64,000 nucleotides of DNA, taken from NCBI RefSeq assembly GCF_040529055.1, contig NZ_CP132342.1, forward strand, positions 1,233,501 through 1,297,500, in the 5' to 3' direction. Below the pieces are notes generated by a model, which saw only the letters and a program-made list of their open reading frames with translations, had not been told where the DNA came from and searched no databases. Positions 8,164-17,406 of the stretch are shown in pieces. The stretch comes from Xanthomonas sontii. GTDB taxonomy: Bacteria > Pseudomonadota > Gammaproteobacteria > Xanthomonadales > Xanthomonadaceae. The first letter of the stretch is position 1. The number at the start of each line of letters is the position of its first letter. Both the position numbers and the translations under genes were made by a program.

Positions 8164-9678
8164 ATGCGCGCGCTGCTTCGTTCCCCGGCCGTCGCGGTGG
8201 CGCTGCTGGCCTGCACCCTCGCGCTGGCCCTGCTGGGCGCCCGCGGCATCTGGGATGCCGACGAGGGCCGTTACTCCAATGTCGCGCTGAACATGCTGCA
8301 CAGCGGCGACTGGCTCACGCCCCGGCGCAGCGAGGACGTGGCGCACTGGACCAAGCCGCCGTTGACCTACTGGGCGATCGCCGCCAGCGTCGCCGTGTTC
8401 GGGCCGTCGCCCTGGGCGGCGCGGTTGCCGTCGGCGCTGTCCTACCTGCTGTGCGTGCTGCTGGTGTGGCGCCTGGCCGCGCGGCTGTTTCCCGAACGCC
8501 CTGAGCTGCCGGCGCAGGCGGCGCTGCTGTACGCGACCATGCTGGCCCCGTTCGGCGCGGCGCAATGGATTTCCACCGACTTCCTGCTCGCCGCCTGCGA
8601 GACCCTGGCGGTGTGGGCCTTCGTCGAAGCGCGGGCGCATCCGCCCGGACAGGGCAAGCGCTGGATCGCGGCGATGTGGGCCGGCTTCGCCCTGGCGTTC
8701 ATGACCAAGGGCCCGCCTGGCCTGCTGCCGCTGCCGGCGCTGCTGCTGTTCAACGCGGTGACGCCGGGGCCGCCGCGGCGTGCGCTGCAGCTCTCCGGCA
8801 TCGCCCTGTTCGTGGTGCTGGCGCTGCCCTGGTACCTGGCGGTGATCCACGGCCATCCGGGATTGCTGCAGTACTTCGTCGGCGACGAGGTGGTCAAGCG
8901 CGTGGCAAGCGATGCGTTCGGGCGCAACGCGCAGTGGTACGGCTGGGCGGTGGCGTATGCGCCGATCCTGGTCCTGGGCACGCTGCCGTGGACGCCGGCC
9001 CTGGCGCGCTGGGCCTGGCAATTGCCGCGGCAGCTGCGGCAGTGGTGGCGCGATCCGGCGTTGCGCCTGCAGCAGGCCGCGCCGCTGCTGCTGACCCTGT
9101 GGCTGCTGCTGCCGCTGCTGGTGCTGTGCCTGTCGCGCTCGCGGTTGCCGCTGTACGTGCTGCCGCTGTTCGTGCCGCTGGCGTTGCTGGCGGCGTGGCA
9201 ACGCGCGCAGGAGGGCCGGGCGCCGTGGCGCTGGCCGTGGCTGCTGGGCTGGTGCGGATTGCTGCTGGCGCTCGAACTGGCCGTGGCGCTGCTGCCCACG
9301 CACAAGGATGCCGGCGCCTGGGCGCAGGCGATCGGGCAGCGTGCCGATGCGCCGGTGCGCGAGGTGGTGTTCGTCGAGGACATGGCGCGCTACGGCCTGC
9401 GCCTGGAGCTGGGCGCGCAGGTACGCAAGATCCGCCTGGACCCGTTGCAGGACACGCCGCGCTTCGGTCCCGAATACGACGCCGATCTGCTCACGGTGTT
9501 GCGGCAACCGCGCGCCGGGCGGGTGTGGGTGTGCAAGCAGGAGGCCTGGCCGCAGGTGGCCGCGCGCATCGCTGCGCAGGGCGCGCAGGCGCAGGTGTTG
9601 GGGGCACCGTACCAGGGTCGGGTGCTGTTCCGGGTGCTGCCTGGCTCAGTCGCCGCGGCGGCGGATCGGGATCGCTGA
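8164..9678 (+). CDS. ArnT-like membrane glycosyltransferase (GT83/PMT superfamily)
   Basis: A 504-residue integral membrane protein with about ten to twelve hydrophobic segments. The first periplasmic loop carries the acidic motif DADEGRYSNV (residues 31-40), the catalytic-loop signature of ArnT and protein mannosyltransferase relatives, followed by WTKPPLTYW. Such enzymes move a sugar from an undecaprenyl-phosphate carrier to an acceptor on the periplasmic face, for example aminoarabinose to lipid A. No arn biosynthesis genes are nearby, so donor and acceptor remain open. The 3' end overlaps the convergent bioC gene by 33 bases. Confidence 0.85.
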   Translation: MRALLRSPAVAVALLACTLALALLGARGIWDADEGRYSNVALNMLHSGDWLTPRRSEDVAHWTKPPLTYWAIAASVAVFGPSPWAARLPSALSYLLCVLLVWRLAARLFPERPELPAQAALLYATMLAPFGAAQWISTDFLLAACETLAVWAFVEARAHPPGQGKRWIAAMWAGFALAFMTKGPPGLLPLPALLLFNAVTPGPPRRALQLSGIALFVVLALPWYLAVIHGHPGLLQYFVGDEVVKRVASDAFGRNAQWYGWAVAYAPILVLGTLPWTPALARWAWQLPRQLRQWWRDPALRLQQAAPLLLTLWLLLPLLVLCLSRSRLPLYVLPLFVPLALLAAWQRAQEGRAPWRWPWLLGWCGLLLALELAVALLPTHKDAGAWAQAIGQRADAPVREVVFVEDMARYGLRLELGAQVRKIRLDPLQDTPRFGPEYDADLLTVLRQPRAGRVWVCKQEAWPQVAARIAAQGAQAQVLGAPYQGRVLFRVLPGSVAAAADRDR

Positions 9679-10536
9679 CAGCGGCACCGCGGCGATCTCG
9701 CCGCCGCCCTCGCGGATCGGCGCGCCCGGCGGCGGCGCCCAGGCGTGCGCGTAGATCACTTCCCACGTGCTGGGCAGGGTGCCGTCGGCGCCGCGCAGCG
9801 GCTCGTAGGCGGCGCTGGCGGCGGCGAAACGGCCGCGGCCGGTGAGGGTGTGGCGGCGCGCCTGCAGCGCGTTGGTGGCGCCGATCGCGCGCAGTTCGCG
9901 CATCAGCGCGGCAAGGTCCGGATAGGTCAGGTTGAACACGTCGCGGTCCAGCACCGGATCGCGGAAGCCCGACAGCATCAGCGCATCGCCGAACTGCGCG
10001 ATCGGCGCGAAGCGGCTCACGTGCGGCGTGGTGCGATCGGCCTGGGCGAAGGCCTCGCGCAGTTCGATCAGGGTGTCCGGGCCGAAGCTGGAACACAGCA
10101 GCAGGCCGCCGGGGCGCAGCACGCGGCGGAATCCGGCGAACACCGCCGGCAGATCCTCGACCCACTGCAGGCACAGATTGCTGAAGATCACATCGACGCT
10201 GTGCTCGGCCAGCGGCAGCGCGCGCGCATCGGCGCAGACGCGGCCGAACGGCTTCCACCAACCGGCCTGGCGCTTGGCCTGCTGCAGCATCGGCAGTGCC
10301 TGGTCGAGCGCGATCACCTGTGCGCGTGGCCAGCGCTTCTTCATCGCCGCGGCGGCATGTGCCGGCCCGCTGCCTACGTCCAGCACCACCTGCGGGACGC
10401 GGTCGCCGAGGTAGTCCAGCGACTCCAGCAAGCGCCCCTGCACCTCGCGCTGCAGCGCCGCGGCGGCATCGTAACTGGCGGCGGCACGCGCGAACGCGCG
10501 GCGGATGTGCTGGGAGTCGAACGCGGAAGGATCCAT
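9646..10536 (-). CDS. bioC: Malonyl-ACP O-methyltransferase BioC
   Basis: A 296-residue SAM-dependent methyltransferase that caps malonyl-ACP as a methyl ester so that fatty acid synthesis can build the pimeloyl chain for biotin. SAM motif I is VVLDVGSGPAHAA, preceded by the BioC-type N-terminus (FARAAASYDAAAALQREV). The later SNLCLQWVEDL and RPGGLLLCSSFGPDTL segments are also typical. It lies 250 bases after the SDR gene on the same strand as bioB, bioF and bioH. The coding end overlaps the convergent glycosyltransferase by 33 bases. Confidence 0.93.
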   Translation of the reverse strand: MDPSAFDSQHIRRAFARAAASYDAAAALQREVQGRLLESLDYLGDRVPQVVLDVGSGPAHAAAAMKKRWPRAQVIALDQALPMLQQAKRQAGWWKPFGRVCADARALPLAEHSVDVIFSNLCLQWVEDLPAVFAGFRRVLRPGGLLLCSSFGPDTLIELREAFAQADRTTPHVSRFAPIAQFGDALMLSGFRDPVLDRDVFNLTYPDLAALMRELRAIGATNALQARRHTLTGRGRFAAASAAYEPLRGADGTLPSTWEVIYAHAWAPPPGAPIREGGGEIAAVPLSAIPIRRRGD

Positions 10537-10563
10537 CCGCGCATTATCGCCGCCCGCGTCGTG

Positions 10564-10787
10564 CCGCGGCCAGCGGTGACGCGGATCACCGCGTTGCGCA
10601 CTTCGCGCCGATCCAGCGGCGCGACCGCCGCTACGTACTCCCGATGCCGAATCCAGCCGGTTCCTTATCGCCGCCTTTCCCTCGCGGCCAGCGTGGTCCG
10701 CAGATCATCATGTTCTGCGCCTCGCGCCGACCAAGCGGCGCGACCGCGGCTGTGCATCCCCACTCCCGAATCCCCAATCCCGGCTCT
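10564..10787. repeat. Two diverged tandem copies of a ~100-bp intergenic unit (period ~118 bp)
   Basis: The intergenic region before bioC contains two related stretches, about 10564-10665 and 10682-10787. Both run from CGCGGCCAGCG through a GCGCC...GGCGC palindrome (TCGCGCCG/CGGCGCGA in copy 1) to a CCGAATCC-containing end. The second copy ends in the ATTCCC-type element that abuts the SDR stop codon. No ORF of interest lies here. Confidence 0.6.
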
Positions 10788-10790
10788 TCA
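10760..10790. repeat. ATTCCC-type element C (copy 1), abutting the SDR stop codon
   Basis: ACTCCCGAATCCCCAATCCCGGCTC, ending immediately at the stop codon (10790-10788) of the SDR gene. Related copies lie at 47915-47951, 48258-48281, 57304-57338 and 57394-57431. Confidence 0.75.
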
Positions 10791-11570
10791 GAATGTCCCC
10801 GGATAGCTGCCGCCATCCAGCAGCAGGTTCTGCCCGCTCAGGTAGCCGGCCTGCGCGCTGCACAGGAAGGCGCAGGCCGCGCCGAACTCTTCCGCGGTGC
10901 CGAAGCGCCCGGCCGGAATCTGCCGGCGCTTGCGTTCGGCCAGGTCGGCGGGATCGATGCCCTCACGCTGCGCGGCGTGGGCGATGTTGCCGCGCAGGCG
11001 GTCGGTGTCGAACTGCCCCGGCAGCAGGTTGTTGATGGTGACGTTGTGCGCCACCGTGCGCCGCGCCAGCCCAGCGACGAAGCCGGTGAGGCCGGCGCGC
11101 GCGCCGTTGGACAGCCCCAGGCTGTCGATCGGCGCCTTCACCGCGGCCGAGGTGATGTTGACGATGCGACCGAAGCCGCGCGCCTGCATCGCATCGACGG
11201 TGGCGCGGATCAACGCGATCGGTGCCAGCATGTTGGCGTCGAGCGCGCGCAGCCAGTCCTCGCGCTCCCAGTCGCGGAAATCGCCGGGCGGCGGTCCGCC
11301 TGCGTTGTTGATCAGGATGTCGACCTGCGGGCAGGCGGCCAATGCGGCGGCGCGGCCGGCCTCGGTGGCGATGTCCGCCGCCACCGCGACCACCTCGCCA
11401 CCGCCATCGAGCGCGCGCAGCTGCGCCGCGGCCGCCTCCAGCGCGGCCTGGCCGCGCGCCACGATCGCCACATGCACGCCTTCGCGGGCCAGCGCCTGCG
11501 CGCAGCCCAGTCCCAGCCCCTTGCTCGCGGCGCAGACCAGCGCCCACTTGCCGGCGATTCCCAGGTCCAT
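10788..11570 (-). CDS. SDR-family oxidoreductase (FabG-like)
   Basis: A 260-residue short-chain dehydrogenase/reductase. The NAD(P)-binding motif is degenerate (CAASKGLGLGCA, for TGxxxGxG). NNAG is present in LINNAGGPPPG. The catalytic Ser is in NITSAAVKAP. The usual YxxxK is not evident: the aligned stretch reads SNGARAGL, so the Tyr and Lys may be replaced, as in SDR subgroups annotated 3-oxoacyl-ACP reductase-like. The gene sits between bioH and bioC, but participation in pimeloyl synthesis is only inferred. ATG 11570 follows a GAGAG purine tract; the open frame upstream is repeat DNA. Confidence 0.82.
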   Translation of the reverse strand: MDLGIAGKWALVCAASKGLGLGCAQALAREGVHVAIVARGQAALEAAAAQLRALDGGGEVVAVAADIATEAGRAAALAACPQVDILINNAGGPPPGDFRDWEREDWLRALDANMLAPIALIRATVDAMQARGFGRIVNITSAAVKAPIDSLGLSNGARAGLTGFVAGLARRTVAHNVTINNLLPGQFDTDRLRGNIAHAAQREGIDPADLAERKRRQIPAGRFGTAEEFGAACAFLCSAQAGYLSGQNLLLDGGSYPGTF

Positions 11571-11663
11571 GCTTGCACTCTCGTTCGAAGGAACCGCGAT
11601 GATCGGACATCGGCGCTGTGGCGGCCAGCGTCGCTCCGCGACGTTGAGGACACTGAGCACGCA

Positions 11664-12069
11664 CGGCAGGTGCAGGAGCGGCTTCGCTGCGCAGCGTTTT
11701 GCTGCCTGCGTCGCGACTGAAGTAGCTCCCACAGGGGTGGCCGGCATCCTTGTGGGAGGGACTTCAGTCCCGACGCCGGAGGCTGTCGGTCGGCTTTCGG
11801 CTTCGCTTGTCGCGGCGGCACGACAGTTGAGTCCCACGGCGGAGCCGCTTGCGTCTTTCTGACGTCGGTGCGGGTCGCGTGATGCCTTGTGGGAGTCAAC
11901 TGTGATGCAGCGTGCGACGCGCGAGACGGTGTGCGCTTTCCGATGGCGCAATGCGTCGGGACTGAAGTCCCTCCCACAGTGCGCCCGGCGGGCTCGACGC
12001 AAGCGCTTGTAGAGCGGCTTCAGCCGCGACCCGACGCAACGGGCGTGTCGCGGCTGAAGCCGCTGCTAC
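11664..12069. repeat. Cluster of palindromic intergenic repeats (families A and B)
   Basis: The 531-base gap between the SDR gene and bioH is largely filled by REP-like units. Family B (TGTGGGAGGGACTTCAGTCC and its inverse) forms an inverted pair at 11710-11774, with another right arm at 11955-11978 and a partial left arm near 11887. Family A at 12009-12069 has perfect 17-bp arms (12014-12030 with 12047-12063). A partial A-like unit lies near 11670. ORFs through this stretch are products of the repeat composition. Confidence 0.85.
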
Positions 12070-12101
12070 GACAGCACCGTGGAACGCGCGGCGCGACGCC
12101 G

Positions 12102-12863
12102 CTAGTCCAGCGTCGCCATAAATCCACGCAGCGCCTCGGCGACCGTATCGGCATGGCCGAGGAACGGGGCGTGGCCGCCGCCGGCGACGATCAGCGCGCG
12201 CGCGTTCGGCGCCAGCGCCGCGGCGGCCTCCATGCCTGCGGGTGGGACCAGGCGGTCGCGCTGGCCGCCGATCCACAGGCTGGGCACGCGCAGGCCGGGC
12301 AGGGCGCGGCGCAGATCGGTACGTTCCAGCAGGGTCAGGCCGTCCTGCAGCACGTGCGGGTCGGGCGTGCCGCGGGCGTCGAGCGCCTCGCGCAGGGTGC
12401 GCAGTTCGGCGCGCGCGTGCGCCGAGCCGAGCGTATCCAGTGCCAGGAAGCGCTCGAGGGTGCCGCGATAGTCTTCGGCCAGATCGCGGCCGAACTGTTC
12501 GAACACCTGCGGCTCCACCGCGTGCGGCCAGTCGCTGCCGCGTACGAAGCGCGGCGTCGCCGCGAGCATCGCCAGCCCGCGCACCTGCGGTTGCGTGGCG
12601 GCGGCGTGCAGCGCGAACAGCCCGCCCAGCGACCAGCCCAGCCACACGGCCGGCGGCGTGGCCGCGGCGATCGCGCTGACCACGTGCGGCAATGCCAGTG
12701 GTGTGTCGTCGCCGCGGCTGTGGCCGTGCCCGGGCAGGTCCACCAGGTGCAGGCGGTACTGCGCCGACAGGCGCTCGACCAAGGGCGCGAAGATGCCGCC
12801 GTTCAACGCCCAGCCGTGCAGCAGGACCAGATCGGGGCCCTGCCCCAGGGTGTCGATATGCAT
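12102..12863 (-). CDS. bioH: Pimeloyl-ACP methyl ester carboxylesterase BioH
   Basis: A 253-residue alpha/beta hydrolase that removes the methyl group placed by BioC once the pimeloyl chain is complete. The first hydrolase motif is LLHGWALNGGIF. The nucleophile elbow GWSLGG holds the Ser. The acid lies in GGQRDRLVP and the His in GGGHAPFLGH. ATG 12863 (MHIDTLGQG) matches the family start; the open frame continues upstream with unrelated residues. It follows the small bioF-coupled gene by about 50 bases on the same strand, so it very likely belongs to the bio operon. Confidence 0.93.
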   Translation of the reverse strand: MHIDTLGQGPDLVLLHGWALNGGIFAPLVERLSAQYRLHLVDLPGHGHSRGDDTPLALPHVVSAIAAATPPAVWLGWSLGGLFALHAAATQPQVRGLAMLAATPRFVRGSDWPHAVEPQVFEQFGRDLAEDYRGTLERFLALDTLGSAHARAELRTLREALDARGTPDPHVLQDGLTLLERTDLRRALPGLRVPSLWIGGQRDRLVPPAGMEAAAALAPNARALIVAGGGHAPFLGHADTVAEALRGFMATLD

Positions 12864-12912
12864 CGTCGTCCGTCGTCGCGAAGGAACAGGAAAGGCAGCG
12901 TCGGCCGTCGCG

Positions 12913-13266
12913 TCAGTGTGCCGCGCGCTGCGCCAGCACCTGCGGCAGCAGCAGGCGCCACTGTTGGCGCGGATAGTCGCGGGTGCGCCAGGCGGACACG
13001 CGATGCGCACCGCGGCGCTGCAGGATCGCCGCGCTCAGCCAGTCGCCGTCGATGCCCTGCCAGGCGCCAGCCGGCGTCAGCAGGTTCGGCGCCAGCCGCG
13101 GATGCACGTCCTCGCGCAGCATCTGCCACAGCGTGTCGGTGGCGAACGGCGAGGCGGCGAGTACCGCGGCGATCTGCGCATGCCGCGCGTCGACCGCATC
13201 GTCCAGGTACAGCTCGGCCAGCGCGTCCCACACCGCGCGACGCGCGGCGAGGTCGGTTGCGCTCAC
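12913..13266 (-). CDS. Small DUF7079-like protein coupled to bioF
   Basis: A 117-residue soluble protein with no signal peptide. The pattern [15 protein letters not shown]...[10 protein letters not shown]...[20 protein letters not shown] resembles proteins annotated DUF7079. It starts at GTG 13266, whose GTGA overlaps the bioF stop, so it is translated with bioF. Nothing in the sequence suggests catalysis. Its position inside the biotin operon between bioF and bioH invites a role in biotin or acyl-ACP handling, but this is inference from location only. Confidence 0.7.
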   Translation of the reverse strand: MSATDLAARRAVWDALAELYLDDAVDARHAQIAAVLAASPFATDTLWQMLREDVHPRLAPNLLTPAGAWQGIDGDWLSAAILQRRGAHRVSAWRTRDYPRQQWRLLLPQVLAQRAAH

Positions 13267-14468
13267 GCCGGCACGCCGGGCGGATGCGCGGCCACGCGAT
13301 CGCGCGCCAGCGCCAGGGCATCCAGCAGCGCCTGCACCTGCGCCGGGGTGTGCAGCGCCGACAGGGTCACCCGCAGCCGCGACTTGCCCTCCGGCACGGT
13401 CGGCGGGCGGATCGCCGAGACCAGGTGGCCGGCCTGTTCCAGCGCTGCCGACCACGCCAGCGCGGTGCGCTCCTCGCCGCACAGCAGCGGCTGGATCGGC
13501 GTGTCCGAGGCCATCAGTTCCAGGCCATGGCGACGCGCGCCGCCGCGGAACAGGGCGATCAGCTCGACCAGCCGCTCGCGCCGCCACTGGTCGCGCCGCG
13601 CCAGCTTGACCGCCGCCAGCGAGGCCGCGGCCTGCGCCGGCGGCAGCGCGGTGGTGTACAGATACGGCCGCGCGGTTTCGGCCAGATGCCGGATCAGCGG
13701 GGTATCGCCGACCACTGCGGCGCCGTAGCCGCCCAGTGCCTTGCCCAGGGTCACCAGTTGCAGCGGAACGTCGCCGACACCCAGCCCGGCCTCGGCGACG
13801 CTGCCGCGCCCCTGCGGGCCGACCACGCCGACGCCGTGCGCGTCGTCCACGTACAGCAGCGCCTGTTGCGTGCGCGCCACCAGCGCCAGCGAGCGCAGCG
13901 GGGCGACGTCGCCGTCCATGCTGAACACGCCATCGGTGGCCAGCATCGCCGCACCGTCGGCGGCGTGCTTGAGCTGGCGCATCGCGCCTTCGGCATCCAG
14001 GTGCGGGTAGCGACGCAGGCGGCAGCCGGCCAGGCGGCTGGCGTCGAGCAGGCTGGCGTGGTTGAGCCGGTCCTGCACGCACACGTCCTCTTCCTCGCTC
14101 AGCAGCGCCTGCTGCACCGCCAGGTTGGCGATGAAGCCGCTGCCGAACAGCAGCGCCTGCGGATAGCCGAGCCAGTCGGCGATCTCGCGTTCCAGCGCCT
14201 CGTGCAGCGCGTGGTGGCCGCACACCAGGTGCGAGGCGGTGGCGCCGGCGCCTTCGCGCGCGGCCGCGTCCTGCAGGGCGGCGACCACTTCGAACTGCTG
14301 CGCCAGGCCCAGATAGTCGTTGCTGCAGAAGCCGGTCAGCCAGCGGCCGTCCACTTCCAGGCGCACGCCGTCGCGGCGGCCGACGCTGCGGCGCACGCGC
14401 AGGCGCCCCTGCGCTTCGCGCAAGGCGCGCGCGGACTGGATGCGGTCGTGCAGGTCGGGACGGGCCAT
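13263..14468 (-). CDS. bioF: 8-amino-7-oxononanoate synthase BioF
   Basis: A 401-residue PLP enzyme that condenses pimeloyl-ACP/CoA with L-alanine. The cofactor lysine is in [13 protein letters not shown]. The substrate loop [11 protein letters not shown] and the HASLLD, FSMDGD and DDAHGVG motifs are all present in family order. ATG 14468 (MARPDL) gives the normal length. The stop overlaps the GTG of the next small gene, and bioB lies about 100 bases upstream on the same strand, consistent with one biotin operon. Confidence 0.95.
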   Translation of the reverse strand: MARPDLHDRIQSARALREAQGRLRVRRSVGRRDGVRLEVDGRWLTGFCSNDYLGLAQQFEVVAALQDAAAREGAGATASHLVCGHHALHEALEREIADWLGYPQALLFGSGFIANLAVQQALLSEEEDVCVQDRLNHASLLDASRLAGCRLRRYPHLDAEGAMRQLKHAADGAAMLATDGVFSMDGDVAPLRSLALVARTQQALLYVDDAHGVGVVGPQGRGSVAEAGLGVGDVPLQLVTLGKALGGYGAAVVGDTPLIRHLAETARPYLYTTALPPAQAAASLAAVKLARRDQWRRERLVELIALFRGGARRHGLELMASDTPIQPLLCGEERTALAWSAALEQAGHLVSAIRPPTVPEGKSRLRVTLSALHTPAQVQALLDALALARDRVAAHPPGVPA

Positions 14469-14569
14469 GGGCGCGGGACGGGCATCTGGCGGGCTAGCGT
14501 AGCGCGTCCCCGGCCGGGCCGGGCGCCGCCGGCGATGGACGGCCGGATCGGCGGACGGACGCCCCAGGC

Positions 14570-15613
14570 TCAGACCAGCGCGGCGGCGATCGCCGGTGTG
14601 GGCTGGGCGGTGATGTCCGCGTGCACGGTGCCGGGATGGTCGTGCGCGTCGGCATCCACCATCACCTGCATCGGCCGCAGCCCCAGCCGCGCGAACAGCG
14701 CCTGGTCGCGCTCGGTGTCCGGGTTGCCGGTGGTCAGCAGCTTCTCGCCGTAGAAGATCGAGTTGGCGCCGGCGCAGAAGCACAGCGCCTGCAGTTCGTC
14801 GCTCATGCTCTCGCGCCCGGCCGACAGCCGCACCATCGCCCGCGGCATCGCGATGCGGGCGACGGCGATCGTGCGCACGAACTCGAACGGATCCAGCTCG
14901 ACCGTGCCGTGCAGCGGGGTGCCGGCGACCTGCACCAGGCGATTGATCGGCACCGAGTCCGGATGCACCGGCAGGTTGGCCAGCGCCTGCAGCAGGCCGG
15001 CGCGCTGGTCGCGCGACTCGCCCATGCCGACGATGCCGCCGCAGCAGGTCTTCAGGCCGGCGTCGCGCACGTGGGTCAGCGTGTCCAGGCGGTCCTGGTA
15101 CTGGCGGGTGTGGATGATCGAATCGTAGAAATCCGGCGCGGTGTCCAGATTATGGTTGTAGTAGTCCAGCCCGGCCGCCTTCAGCGCTTGCGCCTGGGTG
15201 CCGTCGAGCATGCCCAGGGTGGCGCAGGTCTCCAGGCCCAGCGCCTTCACCTCGCGAATCATCTCCGCCACCTTCGGGATGTCGCGGTCCTTGGGCGAGC
15301 GCCAGGCTGCGCCCATGCAGAACCGCGAGGCGCCGGCGGCCTTGGCCTGGCGCGCCTTGTCCAGCACCGCCTCGGTGCTCATCAGCTTCTGCGCCTCCAC
15401 GCCGGTGGCGTAGCGCTGCGCCTGCGGGCAGTACGCGCAGTCTTCCGGGCAACCGCCGGTCTTCACCGACAGCAGCGTGGACACCTGCACCTGCGCCGGA
15501 TCGAAGTGCTCGCGGTGCACGGCGGCGGCGCGGTGCAGCAGTTCCGGGAACGGCAGGTCGAACAGGGCGAGCAATTCCTGGCGTTGCCAGTCGTGTCGGA
15601 CGACAGCGGACAT
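14570..15613 (-). CDS. bioB: Biotin synthase BioB
   Basis: A 347-residue radical SAM enzyme that inserts sulfur into dethiobiotin. The radical SAM cluster motif is [10 protein letters not shown] (CxxxCxxC). The YNHNLDT segment and the [10 protein letters not shown] region that holds ligands for the second [2Fe-2S] cluster are intact. ATG 15613 is the first start after the divergent comF. A BirA-like operator lies 60-93 bases upstream, so the gene is probably repressed when biotin is plentiful. It is first in the bioB-bioF-small protein-bioH run. Confidence 0.97.
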   Translation of the reverse strand: MSAVVRHDWQRQELLALFDLPFPELLHRAAAVHREHFDPAQVQVSTLLSVKTGGCPEDCAYCPQAQRYATGVEAQKLMSTEAVLDKARQAKAAGASRFCMGAAWRSPKDRDIPKVAEMIREVKALGLETCATLGMLDGTQAQALKAAGLDYYNHNLDTAPDFYDSIIHTRQYQDRLDTLTHVRDAGLKTCCGGIVGMGESRDQRAGLLQALANLPVHPDSVPINRLVQVAGTPLHGTVELDPFEFVRTIAVARIAMPRAMVRLSAGRESMSDELQALCFCAGANSIFYGEKLLTTGNPDTERDQALFARLGLRPMQVMVDADAHDHPGTVHADITAQPTPAIAAALV

Positions 15614-15662
15614 GGGGGTTTCCTGACGGTCAGCGGCTGGGAAAGCGGGCAGTCTGGTAAGC

Positions 15663-16394
15663 ATGCAACGTCCTGTCAACTTCACGATGGCTGGTTTGGT
15701 TGACGGCGGTTGGCGCTGGCTGCAGCGCCGCGTGCTGCCGGAACGCTGCCTGGTGTGCGGGGAGCCCGGCGCGCCGGGCCTGGACCTGTGTGCCGCCTGT
15801 CGCGACGATGTGCCCTGGAATGCGGCGGCCTGTTGCCGCTGCGCGCTGCCGTTGCCGGCGCTGGATGCCGAGCAGGTCTGCGGCACGTGCCAGCGTCGGC
15901 CGCCGCCGCTGGAGCGGGTGGCCAGCGCCTGCGTGTACGCCGCGCCGGTCGATGGCCTGTTGCGCCGCTTCAAATTCCATCAGGATCTGGCCGCCGGGCG
16001 CCTGCTCGCCGCATTGCTGCAGACACGCTGCGCCGCCTTGCCGCGGCCGCAGGCGCTGCTGCCGGTGCCGCTGCATCCGGCCCGGCTGCGCCAGCGCGGT
16101 TACGACCAGGCGCTGGAACTGGCGCGGCCACTGGCGCGCGCACTGGCACTGCCGCTGTGCCTGGAATTGCAGCGGGTGCGGGCGACCGCGGCGCAATCCG
16201 AACTGGATGCGCGCGCACGCCGGCGCAACCTGCGTGGTGCGTTCGCGGTGCCGGATTCGGCGGCGCTGCCGGCGCACGTGGCGCTGATCGACGACGTGAT
16301 GACCACCGGCGCGACCCTCCACGCCGCGGCAAAGGCACTGCGCCGTGCCGGCGTCGAACGGGTCGATGCCTGGGTGGTGGCGCGGGTGCCGTGA
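15663..16394 (+). CDS. comF: ComF-family phosphoribosyltransferase-like protein
   Basis: A 243-residue protein with an N-terminal zinc-ribbon-like region: CLVC, then CAAC, CCRC and CGTC Cys pairs within the first ~80 residues. The C-terminal PRTase fold carries the PRPP loop [14 protein letters not shown]. ComF proteins are required for DNA uptake in naturally competent bacteria and are cytosolic; the reaction is unproven. The first start is ATG 15663. A second in-frame ATG at 15687 (MAGLVDGG) would place most of the BirA-like operator in the leader. comF next to bio genes is a conserved gammaproteobacterial arrangement. Confidence 0.9.
   Translation: MQRPVNFTMAGLVDGGWRWLQRRVLPERCLVCGEPGAPGLDLCAACRDDVPWNAAACCRCALPLPALDAEQVCGTCQRRPPPLERVASACVYAAPVDGLLRRFKFHQDLAAGRLLAALLQTRCAALPRPQALLPVPLHPARLRQRGYDQALELARPLARALALPLCLELQRVRATAAQSELDARARRRNLRGAFAVPDSAALPAHVALIDDVMTTGATLHAAAKALRRAGVERVDAWVVARVP
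15673..15706. promoter_or_regulatory. BirA-like biotin operator candidate
   Basis: CTGTCAACT (15673-15681) and GGTTGACGG (15698-15706) form an imperfect palindrome separated by exactly 16 bases. This matches the architecture of the enterobacterial BirA operator TTGTAAACC-N16-GGTTTACAA. It lies 60-93 bases upstream of bioB and within the first codons of the annotated comF. Confidence 0.5.
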
Positions 16395-16503
16395 GCGCTG
16401 CACCGGCTGCGCCTGCACCGCGTGCGGACCCGTGGCTATCGCGTGGCCTGTGGCCAGGGCGTTGTTGCGCGCCGCCGAAGCGGGCTGCCGAACCGCGTCG
16501 GTG

Positions 16504-17406
16504 TCAGCCGGCGCGCAGCGCCAGCGCCGCAGCGATGCCGGCGAAGATCGCCAGGCCGACCCAGTTGTTGTGCAGGAAGGCGCGGAAGCACGCCGCGCGT
16601 TCGCGGTGCCGGGCCATGCGGAATTCGACGACGACCAGCAACGCCGCCACGCCCAGCCCGGCCCAGTACCACACGCCCAGGTCCGCGCGATGCCCGACGA
16701 AGGCGAGAGCGACGAACATCAGCGCGTACAGCACGCCCTGGATGACCAGGTCGAGTTCGCCGAACAGGATGGCGGTGGACTTGGAGCCGGCGCGCAGGTC
16801 GTCCTCGCGATCGACCATCGCATACCAGGTGTCGTAGGCGGTGGCCCACAGGATATTGACCGCGTACAGCAGCCAGCCCAGCGCCGGCACCTCGCCGCGC
16901 ACCGCGGCGAAGGCCATCGGAATGCCCCAGCCGAAGGCCATGCCCAGGTAGACCTGCGGCAGGTAGGTGTAGCGCTTCAGGTAGGGATAGCTGGCGGCCA
17001 GGAACAGCCCGACCACGCTCAGGCCGATGGTCAGCGCGTTCATGGTCAGCACCAGCGCGAACGCCACCAGCATCAGCACCGCGAACACCGCCAGCGCTTC
17101 GCGGCCGCTGACCGCGCCGGTGGCCAGCGGCCGGCTGCGGGTGCGCTCGACCTGCGGGTCCAGCCAGCGGTCGGCGTAGTCGTTGATCACGCAGCCGGCC
17201 GAGCGGGTCAGCCACACCCCGGCGGTGAACACGAACAAGGTCCACAGCGGCGGTATCCCATCGGCGGCCAGCCACAGCGCCCACCAGGTCGGCCACAGCA
17301 GCAGCAGCACGCCGATCGGCCGGTCGCCGCGCAGCAGTTTCCAATACTGGCCCAGGCGCTCGCGCGGCGGCAGCGCGGCAGGCGTTTCGTAGCGTTCGTA
17401 ACCCAT
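16504..17406 (-). CDS. ubiA: 4-hydroxybenzoate polyprenyltransferase UbiA
   Basis: A 300-residue inner-membrane prenyltransferase with about eight or nine helices that attaches the polyprenyl tail to 4-hydroxybenzoate in ubiquinone synthesis. The two Asp-rich Mg-diphosphate motifs are visible: NDYADRWLD (helix 2 end) and YAMVDREDD. The N-terminus [16 protein letters not shown]...WPTWWALW is typical. ATG 17406 (MGYERYETP) gives family length; the upstream open frame has no membrane character. It reads toward comF, leaving a ~110-base convergent gap. Confidence 0.95.
   Translation of the reverse strand: MGYERYETPAALPPRERLGQYWKLLRGDRPIGVLLLLWPTWWALWLAADGIPPLWTLFVFTAGVWLTRSAGCVINDYADRWLDPQVERTRSRPLATGAVSGREALAVFAVLMLVAFALVLTMNALTIGLSVVGLFLAASYPYLKRYTYLPQVYLGMAFGWGIPMAFAAVRGEVPALGWLLYAVNILWATAYDTWYAMVDREDDLRAGSKSTAILFGELDLVIQGVLYALMFVALAFVGHRADLGVWYWAGLGVAALLVVVEFRMARHRERAACFRAFLHNNWVGLAIFAGIAAALALRAG

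Noticed and set aside
11889-12101. Coding start of a very large plus-strand frame through the bio operon (11889-14753)
   Set aside because: It begins in repeat DNA and then runs antisense to bioH and bioF; no domain is recognisable.
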